A stretch of 64,000 nucleotides of DNA, taken from the NCBI RefSeq assembly GCF_030066995.1, contig NZ_JASJAP010000001.1, forward strand, positions 665,230 through 729,229. The letters run 5' to 3'. The position numbers were made by a program, and so were the translations under genes. The notes beneath the pieces were generated by a model that was not told the DNA's origin, searched no databases, and saw only the letters and a program-made list of their open reading frames with translations. Below are positions 11,401 through 24,056 of this stretch, piece after piece. Each line of letters begins with the position of its first letter. Within the stretch, counting starts at the first letter, position 1. The DNA is from Erythrobacter sp. Lineage in GTDB: Bacteria > Pseudomonadota > Alphaproteobacteria > Sphingomonadales > Sphingomonadaceae.

Positions 11401-11802
11401 TCAGGCGTTTCGCGCTATTTCGATTTCTCGGCCGATGGTTTGCAGGACGCCGTCCATGTTGGCGAGAATGTCGTTATTCCAGAAGCGGATGACGCGATAG
11501 CCGAGGGCTTCGATGGCTACGGTTCTCCCCGCGTCGCCCTCTTCGGAGTGCTGCCCCCCGTCGCATTCGATGGCGAGGCGCAGGCTGCGGCAAGCGAAAT
11601 CGACGACGTGATCACCGATGGGGCACTGGCGGGTGAACTTGATGCCGAACAGGTCGCGGTTTCTGATGTGAGACCAGAGCGCGCGTTCGGCGTCGGTCGG
11701 GTTGTTGCGCAGGTTGCGCGCCACCTCGGTCAAACGCTTTTTTGGCAAGGTCGTACCCCCATCCCCAACCCCTTCCCCCGGGGGAAGGGGCCCATACCAC
11801 AT
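11401..11802 (-). CDS. DUF559 endonuclease-like protein with repeat-derived N-terminus
   Basis: The body from about residue 20 (LTEVARNLRNNPTDAERALW, then FGIKFTRQCPIGDHVVDF, LAIECDGGQH, YRVIRFWNNDIL) matches the DUF559 family, related to the very-short-patch-repair endonuclease fold. The acidic and glutamine residues of the nuclease core are visible (D-F, E-C-D-G-GQH). The first 18 residues (MWYGPLPPGEGVGDGG) are encoded by a dispersed palindromic repeat. A TTG at 11748 would give the more usual start LPKKRLTEV, so the true start is uncertain. Confidence 0.75.
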   Translation of the reverse strand: MWYGPLPPGEGVGDGGTTLPKKRLTEVARNLRNNPTDAERALWSHIRNRDLFGIKFTRQCPIGDHVVDFACRSLRLAIECDGGQHSEEGDAGRTVAIEALGYRVIRFWNNDILANMDGVLQTIGREIEIARNA

Positions 11803-11860
11803 ATTCGCGCGGTTACCCGCCCTTTCCCCTCCCTGTGGGGAGGGGTTAGGGGTGGGGGTA
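11754..11860. repeat. BIME-like inverted pair of palindromic repeats
   Basis: Two related GC-rich palindromes face each other. The left has a perfect 11-bp-arm palindrome at 11769-11790. The right has 8-bp arms at 11826-11833 and 11838-11845. The outer flanks TACCCCCATCCCCAACCCC and GGGGTTAGGGGTGGGGGTA are inverted copies with a few mismatches. The pair covers the 5' end of the DUF559 gene and ends just before the exported protein at 11869. Confidence 0.75.
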
Positions 11861-11868
11861 CGGCGTTG

Positions 11869-12453
11869 ATGGCCGCCGCTCTCTTCGCAACCCCTCTCGC
11901 CGCGCAAAACCCGGCCCCGGCGAACCCTATGACACCTCCGCCGTCCTCCACCTGGCCCGGCGCGGAAATCGTGGACGGCGTCGCCTTCCAGGGCGATGGC
12001 TCCATCAGAATCGAAGCGGGGCCCGGCGGCCTGCCGATCCTCGCCTTCTGGCGCCCGATCCTCTTCAGGGAAGACACCGACAAGCCGGTCGCTGGCCGCA
12101 TGGATTGCAAGGTTGTCGCCACCGATCAGGCCTTTGCCGAGGAGGCGTTCGATCCCGACGCGCTCCACGCGCAGGTGGCTGAGGCGCGCGAGCGGCAGGG
12201 GTTTCGCGATATTGATCGCTTGCGCGATATCGGAGAGGACACCCGCCAGCTCGACGTTGTGGGGCGCCGCGGCAATCCGCGCGAGCATTACGTGCTCAGC
12301 TATATCCTTGTGCGCGATGATCAACGGCTGATAGATATCCGCCGCAACTGCACCTTTGTCACGGGCCGGGGTGTGTCACAGCCCGACGTGCTGCCATACG
12401 TCTATCGCTACACGAAGATCAGCTACGCTTTTGTGCCGGGGGGAAACACGTGA
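11869..12453 (+). CDS. Exported protein of unknown function
   Basis: This is a 194-residue protein with a short signal-like start (MAAALFATPLAAQNP). The upstream frame stays open to 11332 but consists of repeat sequence and the complement of the DUF559 gene, so I start at the ATG 11869. The N-terminus has no positive charge, so the signal peptide may have been shortened when the repeat inserted. The mature part has PGGLPILAFWRP and a two-cysteine pattern (MDCKVVATD, RRNCTFVTG). It overlaps the next gene by 1 nt (TGATG). Confidence 0.6.
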   Translation: MAAALFATPLAAQNPAPANPMTPPPSSTWPGAEIVDGVAFQGDGSIRIEAGPGGLPILAFWRPILFREDTDKPVAGRMDCKVVATDQAFAEEAFDPDALHAQVAEARERQGFRDIDRLRDIGEDTRQLDVVGRRGNPREHYVLSYILVRDDQRLIDIRRNCTFVTGRGVSQPDVLPYVYRYTKISYAFVPGGNT

Positions 12454-12995
12454 TGCGCGCGCAGCTCTGTCTACCTTTCGCCGCGCTCGCTCTGGGTGGG
12501 TGCAGCCTTCTGTTCCCTGAGGACCCGCGCGTCGGCGATGAAGACGAAGGCGTGTGCCAAGGGCGGGTGCGCACCAGCCTGACCTATCAGCAATCCGAAG
12601 AGCTGCGCACCTCATCGGGTCTGTGGGTGCCGACCTTCACCTATGACGTGACCAAGCTTGACCTTGCCGCGATCAAGGCGCTGACGGTGCCGGGGACCGA
12701 TGACACGGCGGGCACGCGTCTGATGCAGGAAACGAACCGGACGAGCACTGCGGTCGAACGCTTCATGCAGATGGAGGTCGACCAGAAGGGCGCGTTTTTC
12801 CTTGGGCGTGACCCAAGCCTGTATCGAGTGCGCGGCCAGGCGCAGCCGTCAACGCAGATCCTCAAATCGGGCTGCGCGCGCCAACAGGAAAACATGCGGC
12901 TGATCGCGGTTTCCTGGGAGCGCTATCAGCTAAGACCCAAGGCCATTCCCGATCCCGAAGAGACCGACAGCGGCGCTTCGGCGGACAACGATTAA
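12453..12995 (+). CDS. Putative lipoprotein of unknown function
   Basis: The 180-residue protein starts [20 protein letters not shown] and carries a lipobox LGGC (cysteine near residue 17), so it is likely exported and lipid-anchored. The mature part is acidic at the start ([12 protein letters not shown]), and three more cysteines may form a disulfide. It is coupled by a TGATG overlap to the exported protein before it, and carB starts 20 bp later. The two may act together at the envelope. I do not know the family. Confidence 0.75.
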   Translation: MRAQLCLPFAALALGGCSLLFPEDPRVGDEDEGVCQGRVRTSLTYQQSEELRTSSGLWVPTFTYDVTKLDLAAIKALTVPGTDDTAGTRLMQETNRTSTAVERFMQMEVDQKGAFFLGRDPSLYRVRGQAQPSTQILKSGCARQQENMRLIAVSWERYQLRPKAIPDPEETDSGASADND

Positions 12996-13015
12996 GCGCC
13001 AGAGAGACAACAAGA

Positions 13016-16339
<3,324 letters not shown>

Positions 16340-16464
16340 ACGATTACGTTCGATCCCCCCACATTTCGATGCAGGCGGGCCGCTCATCAAAGGGCGGTAG
16401 CGGTTGAAATGACGCTTCGATCGGAAGCGGGCGGGCCGAACGCCTGACTAGGAAAGAGACGGTA

Positions 16465-16941
16465 ATGGCAACGATGGAAAAGGTTCCGATGCTGGCTGAG
16501 GGTTATGAGCGGCTGACCGCTGACCTCAAGACGCTGCGCGAGGAACGCCCCCGCATTGTCGATGCAATCGAAGAAGCCCGCGCGCATGGCGATCTGTCGG
16601 AAAACGCGGAATATCACGCCGCCAAGGAACGCCAGGGCCAGGTCGAGGCGCAGATCGGCGATCTGGAAGACAAGATCAGCCGCGCGCAGATTATCGATCC
16701 CAAGACGCTGTCGGGCGACAAGGTCATCTTTGGCGCGACCGTCACCCTGCTCGATGAGGACGACAAGCCGGTCAAGTATCAGATCGTGGGCCAGACCGAA
16801 GCCGACGCATCGCAGGGCCGCATTTCCTACACCTCGCCAATCGCCCGCGCGATGATCGGCAAGCAGGTGGGCGAAGAGATTGAGGTGACGGTGCCTTCGG
16901 GCGACAAGTTTTACCTTGTCGAAAAGATCGAATTCGTTTGA
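16465..16941 (+). CDS. greA: Transcription elongation factor GreA
   Basis: Rescues backtracked RNA polymerase by stimulating transcript cleavage. The 158-residue protein has the N-terminal coiled coil with [18 protein letters not shown], including the acidic tip, and the C-terminal domain ending [10 protein letters not shown]. Length and motifs are normal. It follows carB by 125 bp on the same strand, an order seen in other alphaproteobacteria. Confidence 0.97.
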   Translation: MATMEKVPMLAEGYERLTADLKTLREERPRIVDAIEEARAHGDLSENAEYHAAKERQGQVEAQIGDLEDKISRAQIIDPKTLSGDKVIFGATVTLLDEDDKPVKYQIVGQTEADASQGRISYTSPIARAMIGKQVGEEIEVTVPSGDKFYLVEKIEFV

Positions 16942-16945
16942 CGGC

Positions 16946-17070
16946 TCGCGGCTTTAGCCGCGTCGCACACCCACCCCCAACCCCTCCCTCAACGGAGGGG
17001 AGGATCTTTGATCTGGCGTAAACCCAATCCCGCTCCCTAAAAGGAGGGGGTCAGGGGGTGGTGGTGCGAG
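16946..17070. repeat. Inverted pair of GC-rich repeats at the end of the GNAT gene
   Basis: The left copy runs as CGTCGCACACCCACCCCCAACCCCTCC from about 16961. The right copy is its inverse, GGAGGGGGTCAGGGGGTGGTGGTGCGAG at 17043-17070. The outer sequences GGCTCGCGG and the complement of GCGAGCC extend the symmetry. The right copy supplies the last codons of the GNAT gene. It is the same family as 11363-11403 and 11754-11860. Confidence 0.7.
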
Positions 17071-17557
17071 CCTTCAGCCGCTTCTCCATTGCGTAGTTAT
17101 GGATCGGCACCGCGCCGTTCGGACCTTCAATGGTGAAGTCCCGGCGGTGCGTGACGCCGTATCCGGCGCGCTCAAACGCCGGTCTGGCGAGTTCGCTTGC
17201 CTCGGTGTAGAGGCGCTCAATCCCTTTCCCCCGCGCGTGGTCTTCAGCCGCCTGCAACAGCGCGGCGGCCAAGCCCCGGCGGGTATGATCGGGGTGGTTG
17301 TAGAGCCGGTCAAGATGACCATCGGGTTCGAGCAACGCGTATGCGACGGGGCAATCGGTATCGTCCACTGCGACGAACACCGCGTGTCCCTGCGCTGCGC
17401 GTTCGCGATACATCGCCGCTCCGCCGTGCCGCGCGGACCAAGCCTCGACTTGTTGCTTTGAGTATCCGCGCGCGCCGACCACGCGGATCGCCGCCAAAGC
17501 AAGCGCGCTTAGCGCTTGGGCGTCTTCATCGCGAAAGGCGCGGATCGAGTAGGCCAA
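17051..17557 (-). CDS. GNAT-family N-acetyltransferase
   Basis: The 168-residue protein has the GNAT fold signals RLYNHPDHTRRGLAAALL, the acetyl-CoA loop, then YTEASELARPAFERAGYGV. It transfers an acetyl group from acetyl-CoA to an amine. The substrate cannot be told. The final residues (KARTTTP and stop) are encoded by the dispersed repeat at 17043-17070, so the native C-terminus may have been replaced. A GGGGAAGGGGCC tandem tract lies just upstream at 17576-17604. Confidence 0.85.
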   Translation of the reverse strand: MAYSIRAFRDEDAQALSALALAAIRVVGARGYSKQQVEAWSARHGGAAMYRERAAQGHAVFVAVDDTDCPVAYALLEPDGHLDRLYNHPDHTRRGLAAALLQAAEDHARGKGIERLYTEASELARPAFERAGYGVTHRRDFTIEGPNGAVPIHNYAMEKRLKARTTTP

Positions 17558-17570
17558 GAGGTCGCGGTGC

Positions 17571-17606
17571 GAGGCAGGGGACGGGGAAGGGGCCGGGGAA
17601 GGGGCC
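17571..17606. repeat. GGGGAAGGGGCC tandem tract
   Basis: Two direct copies of a GGGGAAGGGGCC-like unit stand between the GNAT gene and the DUF4170-type gene. The sequence matches one arm of the palindromes near carA, so this looks like a partial member of the same repeat family. Confidence 0.5.
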
Positions 17607-17622
17607 CGACACGACCAAAGCC

Positions 17623-17853
17623 TCAGACTTCCGGCGTCAGCAGCTTGTGGATGTGCACCACCACATATTTCATTTCCGCATCGTCCACGGTGCGCTGCGC
17701 CTGCGCGCGCCAGGCTTCGACCGCGGCCTCGTAGGAGCTGTAGACGCCGACCGTGTGAATGCCTTCGGGATCGACGAATTCGTGGCCGCGCGGATCCTTT
17801 ACCCGGCCACCCATAACAAGGTGGAGGCGCTGTGTCGGGGTTGCTTCTTCCAT
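17623..17853 (-). CDS. DUF4170-type conserved small protein
   Basis: This 76-residue protein (QRLHLVMGGRVKDPRGHEF near the start, then VGVYSSYEAAVEAWRAQAQ and MKYVVVHIHKLL) matches the DUF4170 family, which is nearly confined to Alphaproteobacteria. No function is known. I infer the family from memory of its pattern of a GGRV turn followed by an SYxxAVxAW helix. It is soluble, single-domain and stands alone. Confidence 0.75.
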   Translation of the reverse strand: MEEATPTQRLHLVMGGRVKDPRGHEFVDPEGIHTVGVYSSYEAAVEAWRAQAQRTVDDAEMKYVVVHIHKLLTPEV

Positions 17854-17974
17854 GCCTAAAGCCTTTTTCTAGCCGGCCCTTGCTGGCCGTGCGTGGGACG
17901 TGAGGCAGCCCATAGCCAAGCGGACGCGCGGCGCAAGCCTACCAAAGGCTTATCAATCGTTGTCGCGTCCCGCG

Positions 17975-18550
17975 TTAACCCGATACGCGGTTTCTGAGGT
18001 CGCGAGCGGCGCGCGCGGCGCGGCGGCGTGTGCGCTGGGTGACCGTGCGTGTCGCATCGGCGGCGGTGCCGGCGGCGTATTGTGCATCGCGCTTGGCGCT
18101 GCGGGCCTTGGCCGCGGCGCTGTCGCCCAGGTCTTCAAGCGCGTCTTTCCCGGCGCGCGTGCCATCGAGGATCTCATCGATCAGTCTGATCCCGTAAGCA
18201 ACGAGCGAATCCATCAGCAGCGTGCCGACATCTCTCGAACGCTTTTTCGCCGCCTTGCCAACGCTGTTTGCAGCGCCCGTCGCGACACCGCCGACGGCTT
18301 TAGCCGTGCCGCTCGCTGCGTTTCCCGCCGCTCTCCGACCCGGCTTCGTCAACAGGCCGATGACAAGGCCAAGCGCGATGGCGCCGCCCACGACCTGAAG
18401 CGGGTGCTGCTTGACGTATTGGGTCGCCGTTTCGGTCGCCTCGCGCGCCTGATCGGCCAGCGTGCGCTCCGCGATGCGGCGCTCTCTGGCCTCGATCTTG
18501 GCGCGCAGCTCGTCTCGCGGTTCACTCGGTGCGCTCGGGGATTGGGTCAT
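17975..18550 (-). CDS. DUF883/ElaB-like membrane-associated protein
   Basis: The 191-residue protein has a charged N-terminus, a single hydrophobic segment (LQVVGGAIALGLVIGLL near residue 50) and a long lysine/alanine/arginine-rich helical C-terminus. The layout resembles inner-membrane ribosome-associated ElaB/YqjD proteins with DUF883, but the hydrophobic segment is not at the end, so family membership is not certain. It is the last gene of a three-gene overlapping set and overlaps its neighbour by 4 bp. Confidence 0.65.
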   Translation of the reverse strand: MTQSPSAPSEPRDELRAKIEARERRIAERTLADQAREATETATQYVKQHPLQVVGGAIALGLVIGLLTKPGRRAAGNAASGTAKAVGGVATGAANSVGKAAKKRSRDVGTLLMDSLVAYGIRLIDEILDGTRAGKDALEDLGDSAAAKARSAKRDAQYAAGTAADATRTVTQRTRRRAARAARDLRNRVSG

Positions 18551-19107
18551 CGGGTCTCTCCAGCGGTCAGATCTTCGGGTTCTATGGGTTCACCGGCATT
18601 GGGCGATAACTGGCGCGGTTCTGGCGTCTGATCCTGAGGCGGTTCTTGCGCCGTCTCATGGGTTGGCTCGTGCGTGTACGCCGCGCGGTTGTCCGGTTCT
18701 TCCGGCTGCGCGTCAAGCGCCGCGCGCTCATCGCTGTCGGTTTCGACGCCTGTCTCCGGCTCCTCCGCCTCTTCCGCCTCCACCTCCTCCGGCGGCTCAT
18801 CGCCATCCGCATCCGTGGGCTCGGCAAGGCCGAGCACTTCCATGATGGGCTCACGCGCAAACCACACGGCGAGCAAGGCGATCAGAATGGCCAGGATGCC
18901 GCGCTGATCGTACGCGTGCCCCTTGGCCACTTCATACACGTCTTTCGCGCCGTCTGCGATGCGCCCCGAAATCCCTCCGGTGACGCGCTTGGCGACCGCT
19001 TTGCCCGAAAGCGAACCGCGCGCGTGCTCGATATCCGCCAGCAACACCTCGCGCGCCGCTTCGCGCAGCGCGCGGTCTTCGTGGAATTCGTCGGGGAGGC
19101 GTGTCAT
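18547..19107 (-). CDS. Membrane protein with acidic/proline-rich tail, unknown function
   Basis: The start MTRLPDEFHEDRALREAARE at 19107 is chosen because the longer frame to 19269 is only the antisense of the next gene. Length is 186 residues. An amphipathic N-terminal half (LADIEHARGSLSGK) is followed by one hydrophobic helix (GILAILIALLAVWF, about residues 70-85). A low-complexity Glu/Pro/Thr tail makes up the rest. It overlaps both neighbours by 4 bp, so it is translationally coupled to the holin-like protein and the DUF883-like protein. Confidence 0.7.
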   Translation of the reverse strand: MTRLPDEFHEDRALREAAREVLLADIEHARGSLSGKAVAKRVTGGISGRIADGAKDVYEVAKGHAYDQRGILAILIALLAVWFAREPIMEVLGLAEPTDADGDEPPEEVEAEEAEEPETGVETDSDERAALDAQPEEPDNRAAYTHEPTHETAQEPPQDQTPEPRQLSPNAGEPIEPEDLTAGETR

Positions 19108-19628
19108 TCGCCTTCCTCCTGCGGCGGCTGCGCGTCTGGCGATAGGGCCGCATCGCTCGGCGGGCTCTCGAACATCTCGCCCACCAGACGCCCCCGCGAG
19201 ATCGCGATATACACAAGCGCGCCAACACCCAGCAGCAACAGTCCGACAACGATGGCGATCGCGCCCCAAATGGTCACAAAAGGTGCCAGCGCGATGACGA
19301 AGCCCACCGCGAGCGCGATCACCGCAATGTGAAACAGGATCAGGGCGAGAACGACCGCCAGCGCCGCGATCCCGACACTGCGACCGACAAGCTTGGCGCG
19401 CGTCTTCTGGAAGGCGAGTTCGGCTGTGGCGTACAGCCCGGCGTCGTCGATCAGCGCGCCGAGTTCCTCGATAATCGTCTCGTCGTGGAGCGGCGCGGGC
19501 TCGCTTGGATCGGTGTCGGGCGCGGTGGAGCTGTCGGGGCTGCCTTCGGGGCCGCGATCGGGGTCAGGGGCAGGCGCGACGGACGGCTCTGCGTCCGCGC
19601 CGGTTCGGCCTTGGTCCTTGTCCAGCAT
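19104..19628 (-). CDS. Phage-holin-superfamily-like membrane protein
   Basis: This is a 174-residue protein with an acidic, proline-rich N-terminus and two adjacent hydrophobic helices (VGIAALAVVLALILFHIAV and a second around residues 115-140). It ends in an acidic tail. The arrangement resembles the actinobacterial and proteobacterial phage_holin_3_6 family (DUF1469), often found next to DUF883/DUF3618 proteins. It is first in the overlapping three-gene set. A role in envelope stress is plausible but only inferred from such neighbourhoods. Confidence 0.65.
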   Translation of the reverse strand: MLDKDQGRTGADAEPSVAPAPDPDRGPEGSPDSSTAPDTDPSEPAPLHDETIIEELGALIDDAGLYATAELAFQKTRAKLVGRSVGIAALAVVLALILFHIAVIALAVGFVIALAPFVTIWGAIAIVVGLLLLGVGALVYIAISRGRLVGEMFESPPSDAALSPDAQPPQEEGE

Positions 19629-19692
19629 CGCCTAGTCCCGAGCGCGCGTCATCCGGCCCGCTCACCTGGGCGGGCGCGGCTGAGCCTTGCCC

Positions 19693-20334
19693 TCAGGCCC
19701 GCGGTCCGCGGAACATGCGCGCGAGCATGAACCCGGCAACCGCCGCCAGACCCACGGCCACACCGGGGCTGCGGCGGACGAATTCGCGCGCTTCATCGCC
19801 CAGTTCCTCGACGCTCTTCGATTCCAGCTTGGCCGAGGTTTCCGCGAGCGTGCGCGAGGCCTTGCGGGCGTAATCGCCGTATTGCTCACCCAGCTGCTCG
19901 TCGATCTTGGACGCGCTGTCGCCCACGACCGAGCCCAGCGAGGCGATCCCGTCGCTTGCAGCCGCCTTTGCGTCGGTCGCCAGATCGGACGCCTTGCTCT
20001 TCGCCTTCTGGCCGTAGGCGCGCGCCTCGCTCATCAGATCATCGCCCGCCGCGCCCGCGCGCGTCGAGGCTTCGCTGCGCAGCGCCGCTGCGCCCGCTTT
20101 GGCTTCTTCGAGCGCGGCGTTGAAGCGGCTCTTGGCTTCGGCCGCGTCCGCGCCGGTGGCGCCGGTGGCGTCGGTCCCGCTCGTCTCGCTCGTGTCGCTC
20201 GTGTCGCTCGTGTCGGGGGCCTTCGCGGTGGGGCCGGTCTTGGTCGGCGCCGCTTTCCTGGCCCGGGTGCGCTTGGTCGGGGCGCCCTTGGCGGGTGATT
20301 TTGCGGGGGTTTTTCCGGTCTTGGTTTCAGCCAT
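19693..20334 (-). CDS. Histone H1-like/DUF883-type protein
   Basis: The 213-residue protein has a lysine/alanine/proline-rich N-terminus like histone H1 tails (TPAKSPAKGAPTKRTRARK). A Ser/Asp/Thr tract encoded by a 9-bp tandem repeat follows, then long alanine-rich helices, and a C-terminal RRSPGVAVGLAAVAGFMLARMF segment that fits the DUF883 glycine-zipper membrane anchor. It may tether DNA or ribosomes to the membrane. It is 64 bp upstream of the holin-like gene in the same direction. Confidence 0.7.
   Translation of the reverse strand: MAETKTGKTPAKSPAKGAPTKRTRARKAAPTKTGPTAKAPDTSDTSDTSETSGTDATGATGADAAEAKSRFNAALEEAKAGAAALRSEASTRAGAAGDDLMSEARAYGQKAKSKASDLATDAKAAASDGIASLGSVVGDSASKIDEQLGEQYGDYARKASRTLAETSAKLESKSVEELGDEAREFVRRSPGVAVGLAAVAGFMLARMFRGPRA
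20179..20214. repeat. 9-bp minisatellite inside the histone-like gene
   Basis: Four units of GCTCGT(C/G)TC run head to tail. On the coding strand they give the TSDTSDTSETSG tract. A change in unit number would not break the frame. Confidence 0.8.
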
Positions 20335-20542
20335 GTTGTTTCATGCCCTCCATGTCAGTGTGTGTTCAACGGCAAGCGTACTCGATTTACAAGCCTTTTC
20401 GCTATCGGTTGCGATTTGTCCTGCCATTCCCCGCCTTGCGCCGCGCGAAAGCTGCGCATAGGGGATGAGGCAATTCGGGTCGATCATCGGGGCCATGGAT
20501 CGAAGTCAGGGCCGCGCGCGGCGCGTATCGACTGCGATTTGA

Positions 20543-21913
<1,371 letters not shown>

Positions 21914-21956
21914 CCCGACCGCAACCCAGCCGGCGCATCCGCGCCGCGCGGTGCGA

Positions 21957-22745
21957 TCAGCGACGCGCGCCCCGACGGTCGGAGTTGAGCCCCGCGCTGC
22001 TGGCGAAATAGGTGTCCATCGCCTCGAGCGCCTTCGGGGTAAGGCGCACGAGCACGCGGCGCTGATCATCCGGATCGTGTTCGCGTTCGACAAGGCCCTG
22101 ATCGGCGAGCACGCCAAGCCAGCGCAATCCGGTTGTCGGCGGTGAGGCGGAACCGATGCAGGCGCTCGACACCGAGACGGGTTTGTCTTCAGCCTGGGCG
22201 ATGTAGAGATCGAGCAGGATATCCCAGCCCGGCTCTCCGAACAGCTCGGTGTCGCCAAAGATACTCGTGCGTTTGCGGCGCTTGGCGTAGGCCGAGCGCG
22301 CCAATTCGGCGAATACCTGGCGTTTCTCCCGCTCTGAAAGGTCGACCAGCTCGGCTGCGTTATCAGGGCTGCCGACGGGCAATGGCGCGCAGCGTTCCAC
22401 GGAAAAAGCGCTGGCGACCGCACCAAACGCCCCGGAGCGCAACTGCTCGGCGATAGCGATCAACTGATCGGCGAATGGCTTCAGATCCGGCGCATCCGTG
22501 CGCGGCCGATCGCCGCGCTCCAGCCCATTGGCCTCACGCGGGAGAGGGGAGCCGGATGGCCTTCGGGTCGAAGGGCGCGCAATGGCCGAGGCCGCCGAGG
22601 GCTTCAGTGCGGCCAGCGCGCGCGGGCGGTGGGTGAGGGAGCGCGAAGCGCGCTGGTCAAGCGACGAGTTCGGATCATCGCCGCTGTCGTCATGCGACCC
22701 GTTGAGAGCGCGGCGATTCAGACCGGGATCGAAGGCGTCATCCAT
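21957..22745 (-). CDS. MarR-like winged-helix transcriptional regulator with long N-terminal region
   Basis: This is a 262-residue protein. The start at 22745 is supported by GGAGG (complement of 22754-22758) 8 nt upstream. An ATG at 22760 would leave that site inside the gene. The C-terminal 110 residues form a winged helix: IFGDTELFGEPGWDILLDLY, then SSACIGSASPPTTGLRWLGVL, then LVEREHDPDDQRRVLVRLTPK, the MarR wing and dimer end. The N-terminal 150 residues are low in structure. The ligand is unknown. It is convergent with eno. Confidence 0.75.
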   Translation of the reverse strand: MDDAFDPGLNRRALNGSHDDSGDDPNSSLDQRASRSLTHRPRALAALKPSAASAIARPSTRRPSGSPLPREANGLERGDRPRTDAPDLKPFADQLIAIAEQLRSGAFGAVASAFSVERCAPLPVGSPDNAAELVDLSEREKRQVFAELARSAYAKRRKRTSIFGDTELFGEPGWDILLDLYIAQAEDKPVSVSSACIGSASPPTTGLRWLGVLADQGLVEREHDPDDQRRVLVRLTPKALEAMDTYFASSAGLNSDRRGARR

Positions 22746-23044
22746 CCCGCAGGCCTCCATTGCGGCGCTGACTGAGAAGGACAGCCCGTTCTGGCTGCGT
22801 TTGCACCGGTGTTTGCTTCGGCGCTCTCATCGGCGCTCTCGTCGGCGTTCGCATCGGCGTTCGCATCGGCGTTCGCATCGGCGTCTGCATCGATGATTTC
22901 GACAGCATCGACAGCACCGACAGAATCGATAGGGGCATGAGCGCAGGGGTCATGACGTGATCGCGGCCTCCGACAGGGGGAGACACTCACCCGAGCGATC
23001 GGCGCCGGGTCCGTAATGTTCCCCTGTTGCCTAACTTTGTAACG
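22746..23044. other. Repeat-bearing stretch with no clear gene
   Basis: About 300 bp between the winged-helix gene and the small PANG-repeat gene. A minus-strand frame at 22718-22990 would read an Asp-Ala-Asn repeat, and another frame reads a Met-Arg-Thr-Pro repeat. Neither has convincing flanking protein sequence, and both overlap the regulator start. I therefore call no gene here. Confidence 0.5.
22821..22892. repeat. 12-bp minisatellite, six units
   Basis: There are six head-to-tail units of a 12-mer, the central three identical (GCGTTCGCATCG) and the outer ones with two to three changes (GCGCTCTCATCG, GCGTCTGCATCG). It lies upstream of the winged-helix regulator and within its likely 5' leader. 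Confidence 0.85.
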
Positions 23045-23404
23045 TCAGTCAGTCGCTTTGGCTTTACGGGCAAATACGTGGGGCGCCGGAAAATCGGTCC
23101 TAAAGGTCCGTTCTGGTTGCTTTTTTTCGATGCGCTCCCGCCGGTTCGGCGCGCCCTTCGTCGCTCTAGCAGGAGGCGCCGGGGCCCGGGCCGCATCGCG
23201 GCGCAATTGGTGAATGGCGGCGTCCAGATGCGCGGCCGCTTTCAACGCGCCGATCCGGTCCAATTCGATCAACTGGCCTTCCAGAGTGTGAAGGATACGC
23301 GTGCGAAGTCCATCTGCGCCGTGTGCAGGGCCGTTTGCAGGGCCGTTTGCAGGGCCGTTTGCAGGGGCGTTTGCAGGGGCGTGTGCCGGTTTGCCGTTTT
23401 CCAA
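23045..23404 (-). CDS. Small protein with PANG repeats and amphipathic helix
   Basis: The 119-residue protein starts at a TTG (23404) preceded by CAGGAA with 7-nt spacing. The N-terminal third is built of PAN/PANG repeats encoded by a 12-bp minisatellite. It then shows a well-formed amphipathic helix LRTRILHTLEGQLIELDRIG and AAAHLDAAIHQLRRDA, and a basic tail. The helix has the leucine spacing of a small dimer. I do not recognise a family. The repeat may change in copy number without frameshift. Confidence 0.6.
   Translation of the reverse strand: MENGKPAHAPANAPANGPANGPANGPAHGADGLRTRILHTLEGQLIELDRIGALKAAAHLDAAIHQLRRDAARAPAPPARATKGAPNRRERIEKKQPERTFRTDFPAPHVFARKAKATD
23318..23389. repeat. 12-bp minisatellite, six units, in coding sequence
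   Basis: Six units of (G)CCGTTTGCAGG-type 12-mers, three in the middle identical. In the coding frame of the minus strand they give PANG/PAHG repeats. It is unrelated in sequence to the 12-mer at 22821, though period and unit number agree. Confidence 0.85.
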
Positions 23405-23561
23405 GGTCGAGTTCCTGAAGCCGTTATGCGCCGCGCCCTCGTGATCGGGGCGCTTGTGATCCCAGAGCCAAAACCCCTCCCAAACGGACCGTTTTGAATC
23501 GTGTCCAAAGCGTTTCGGCGGCCTCCGGTATCACCCCTAAGCCTGTCGTAAAGCTATAGAG

Positions 23562-23575
23562 GGAAACTACGTAGT
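23562..23575 (+). promoter_or_regulatory. Possible FixJ-type site outside the island (weak)
   Basis: GGAAACTACGTAGT is a near match to the island consensus GGYAAYTACGSAKA and contains the palindrome CTACGTAG. It lies between ribH and the PANG-repeat gene. With no other support it may be chance. Confidence 0.3.
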
Positions 23576-23621
23576 CGGCGGCCAAACGACCGAGATCGTC
23601 GGTGCATCGAAGCGCGGGCGA

Positions 23622-24041
23622 TTAACCGAAGCGCTCGACCAGCTTGAGCAGCGCAATCGCCGCCTTCGCCGCTTCGCCGCCCTTGTCCTTCTGGGCCGGG
23701 TCGGCGCGGACCAGCGCCTGCTGTTCGTTTTCGGTGGTAAGGATGCCGTTGCCGATGGGAATGCCGTCCATGGTCAGCGCCATGATCGCGCGCGCGCTTT
23801 CGCCTGCGACGATTTCGAAATGGTAGGTTTCTCCCCGGATAACCACGCCGATGGCGACGAACGCGTCGAAATCCCCGCTCTCGGCAGCGAGCGCGATGGC
23901 GCCGGGCACTTCCAGCGCGCCGGGCACCGTCAGCACCTTGGCCTCGTGTCCGGCGGCTTCTATGGCCGCCTTTGCGCCGGCGATGAGCATGTCGTTGAGG
24001 TGCGCGTAAAATCGCGCTTCGACGATGAGGAAGCGGGCCAT
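23622..24041 (-). CDS. ribH: 6,7-dimethyl-8-ribityllumazine synthase
   Basis: Condenses 5-amino-6-ribitylaminouracil with dihydroxybutanone phosphate to lumazine, the penultimate step of riboflavin synthesis. Length is 139 residues, normal for the short form. Visible are [31 protein letters not shown] and the phosphate-side segment [15 protein letters not shown]. It lies 15 bp downstream of ribB, so the two form an operon. Confidence 0.97.
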   Translation of the reverse strand: MARFLIVEARFYAHLNDMLIAGAKAAIEAAGHEAKVLTVPGALEVPGAIALAAESGDFDAFVAIGVVIRGETYHFEIVAGESARAIMALTMDGIPIGNGILTTENEQQALVRADPAQKDKGGEAAKAAIALLKLVERFG

Positions 24042-24056
24042 GGTCTCTTGTGTCCT

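Noticed and set aside
22718-22990. 90-residue Asp-Ala-Asn repeat frame
   Set aside because: The repeat is real, but the flanks do not look like protein and it overlaps the winged-helix gene start. Kept as a repeat only.
22821-23389. Possible CRISPR array
   Set aside because: The 12-bp units are directly adjacent with no spacers, so these are minisatellites.
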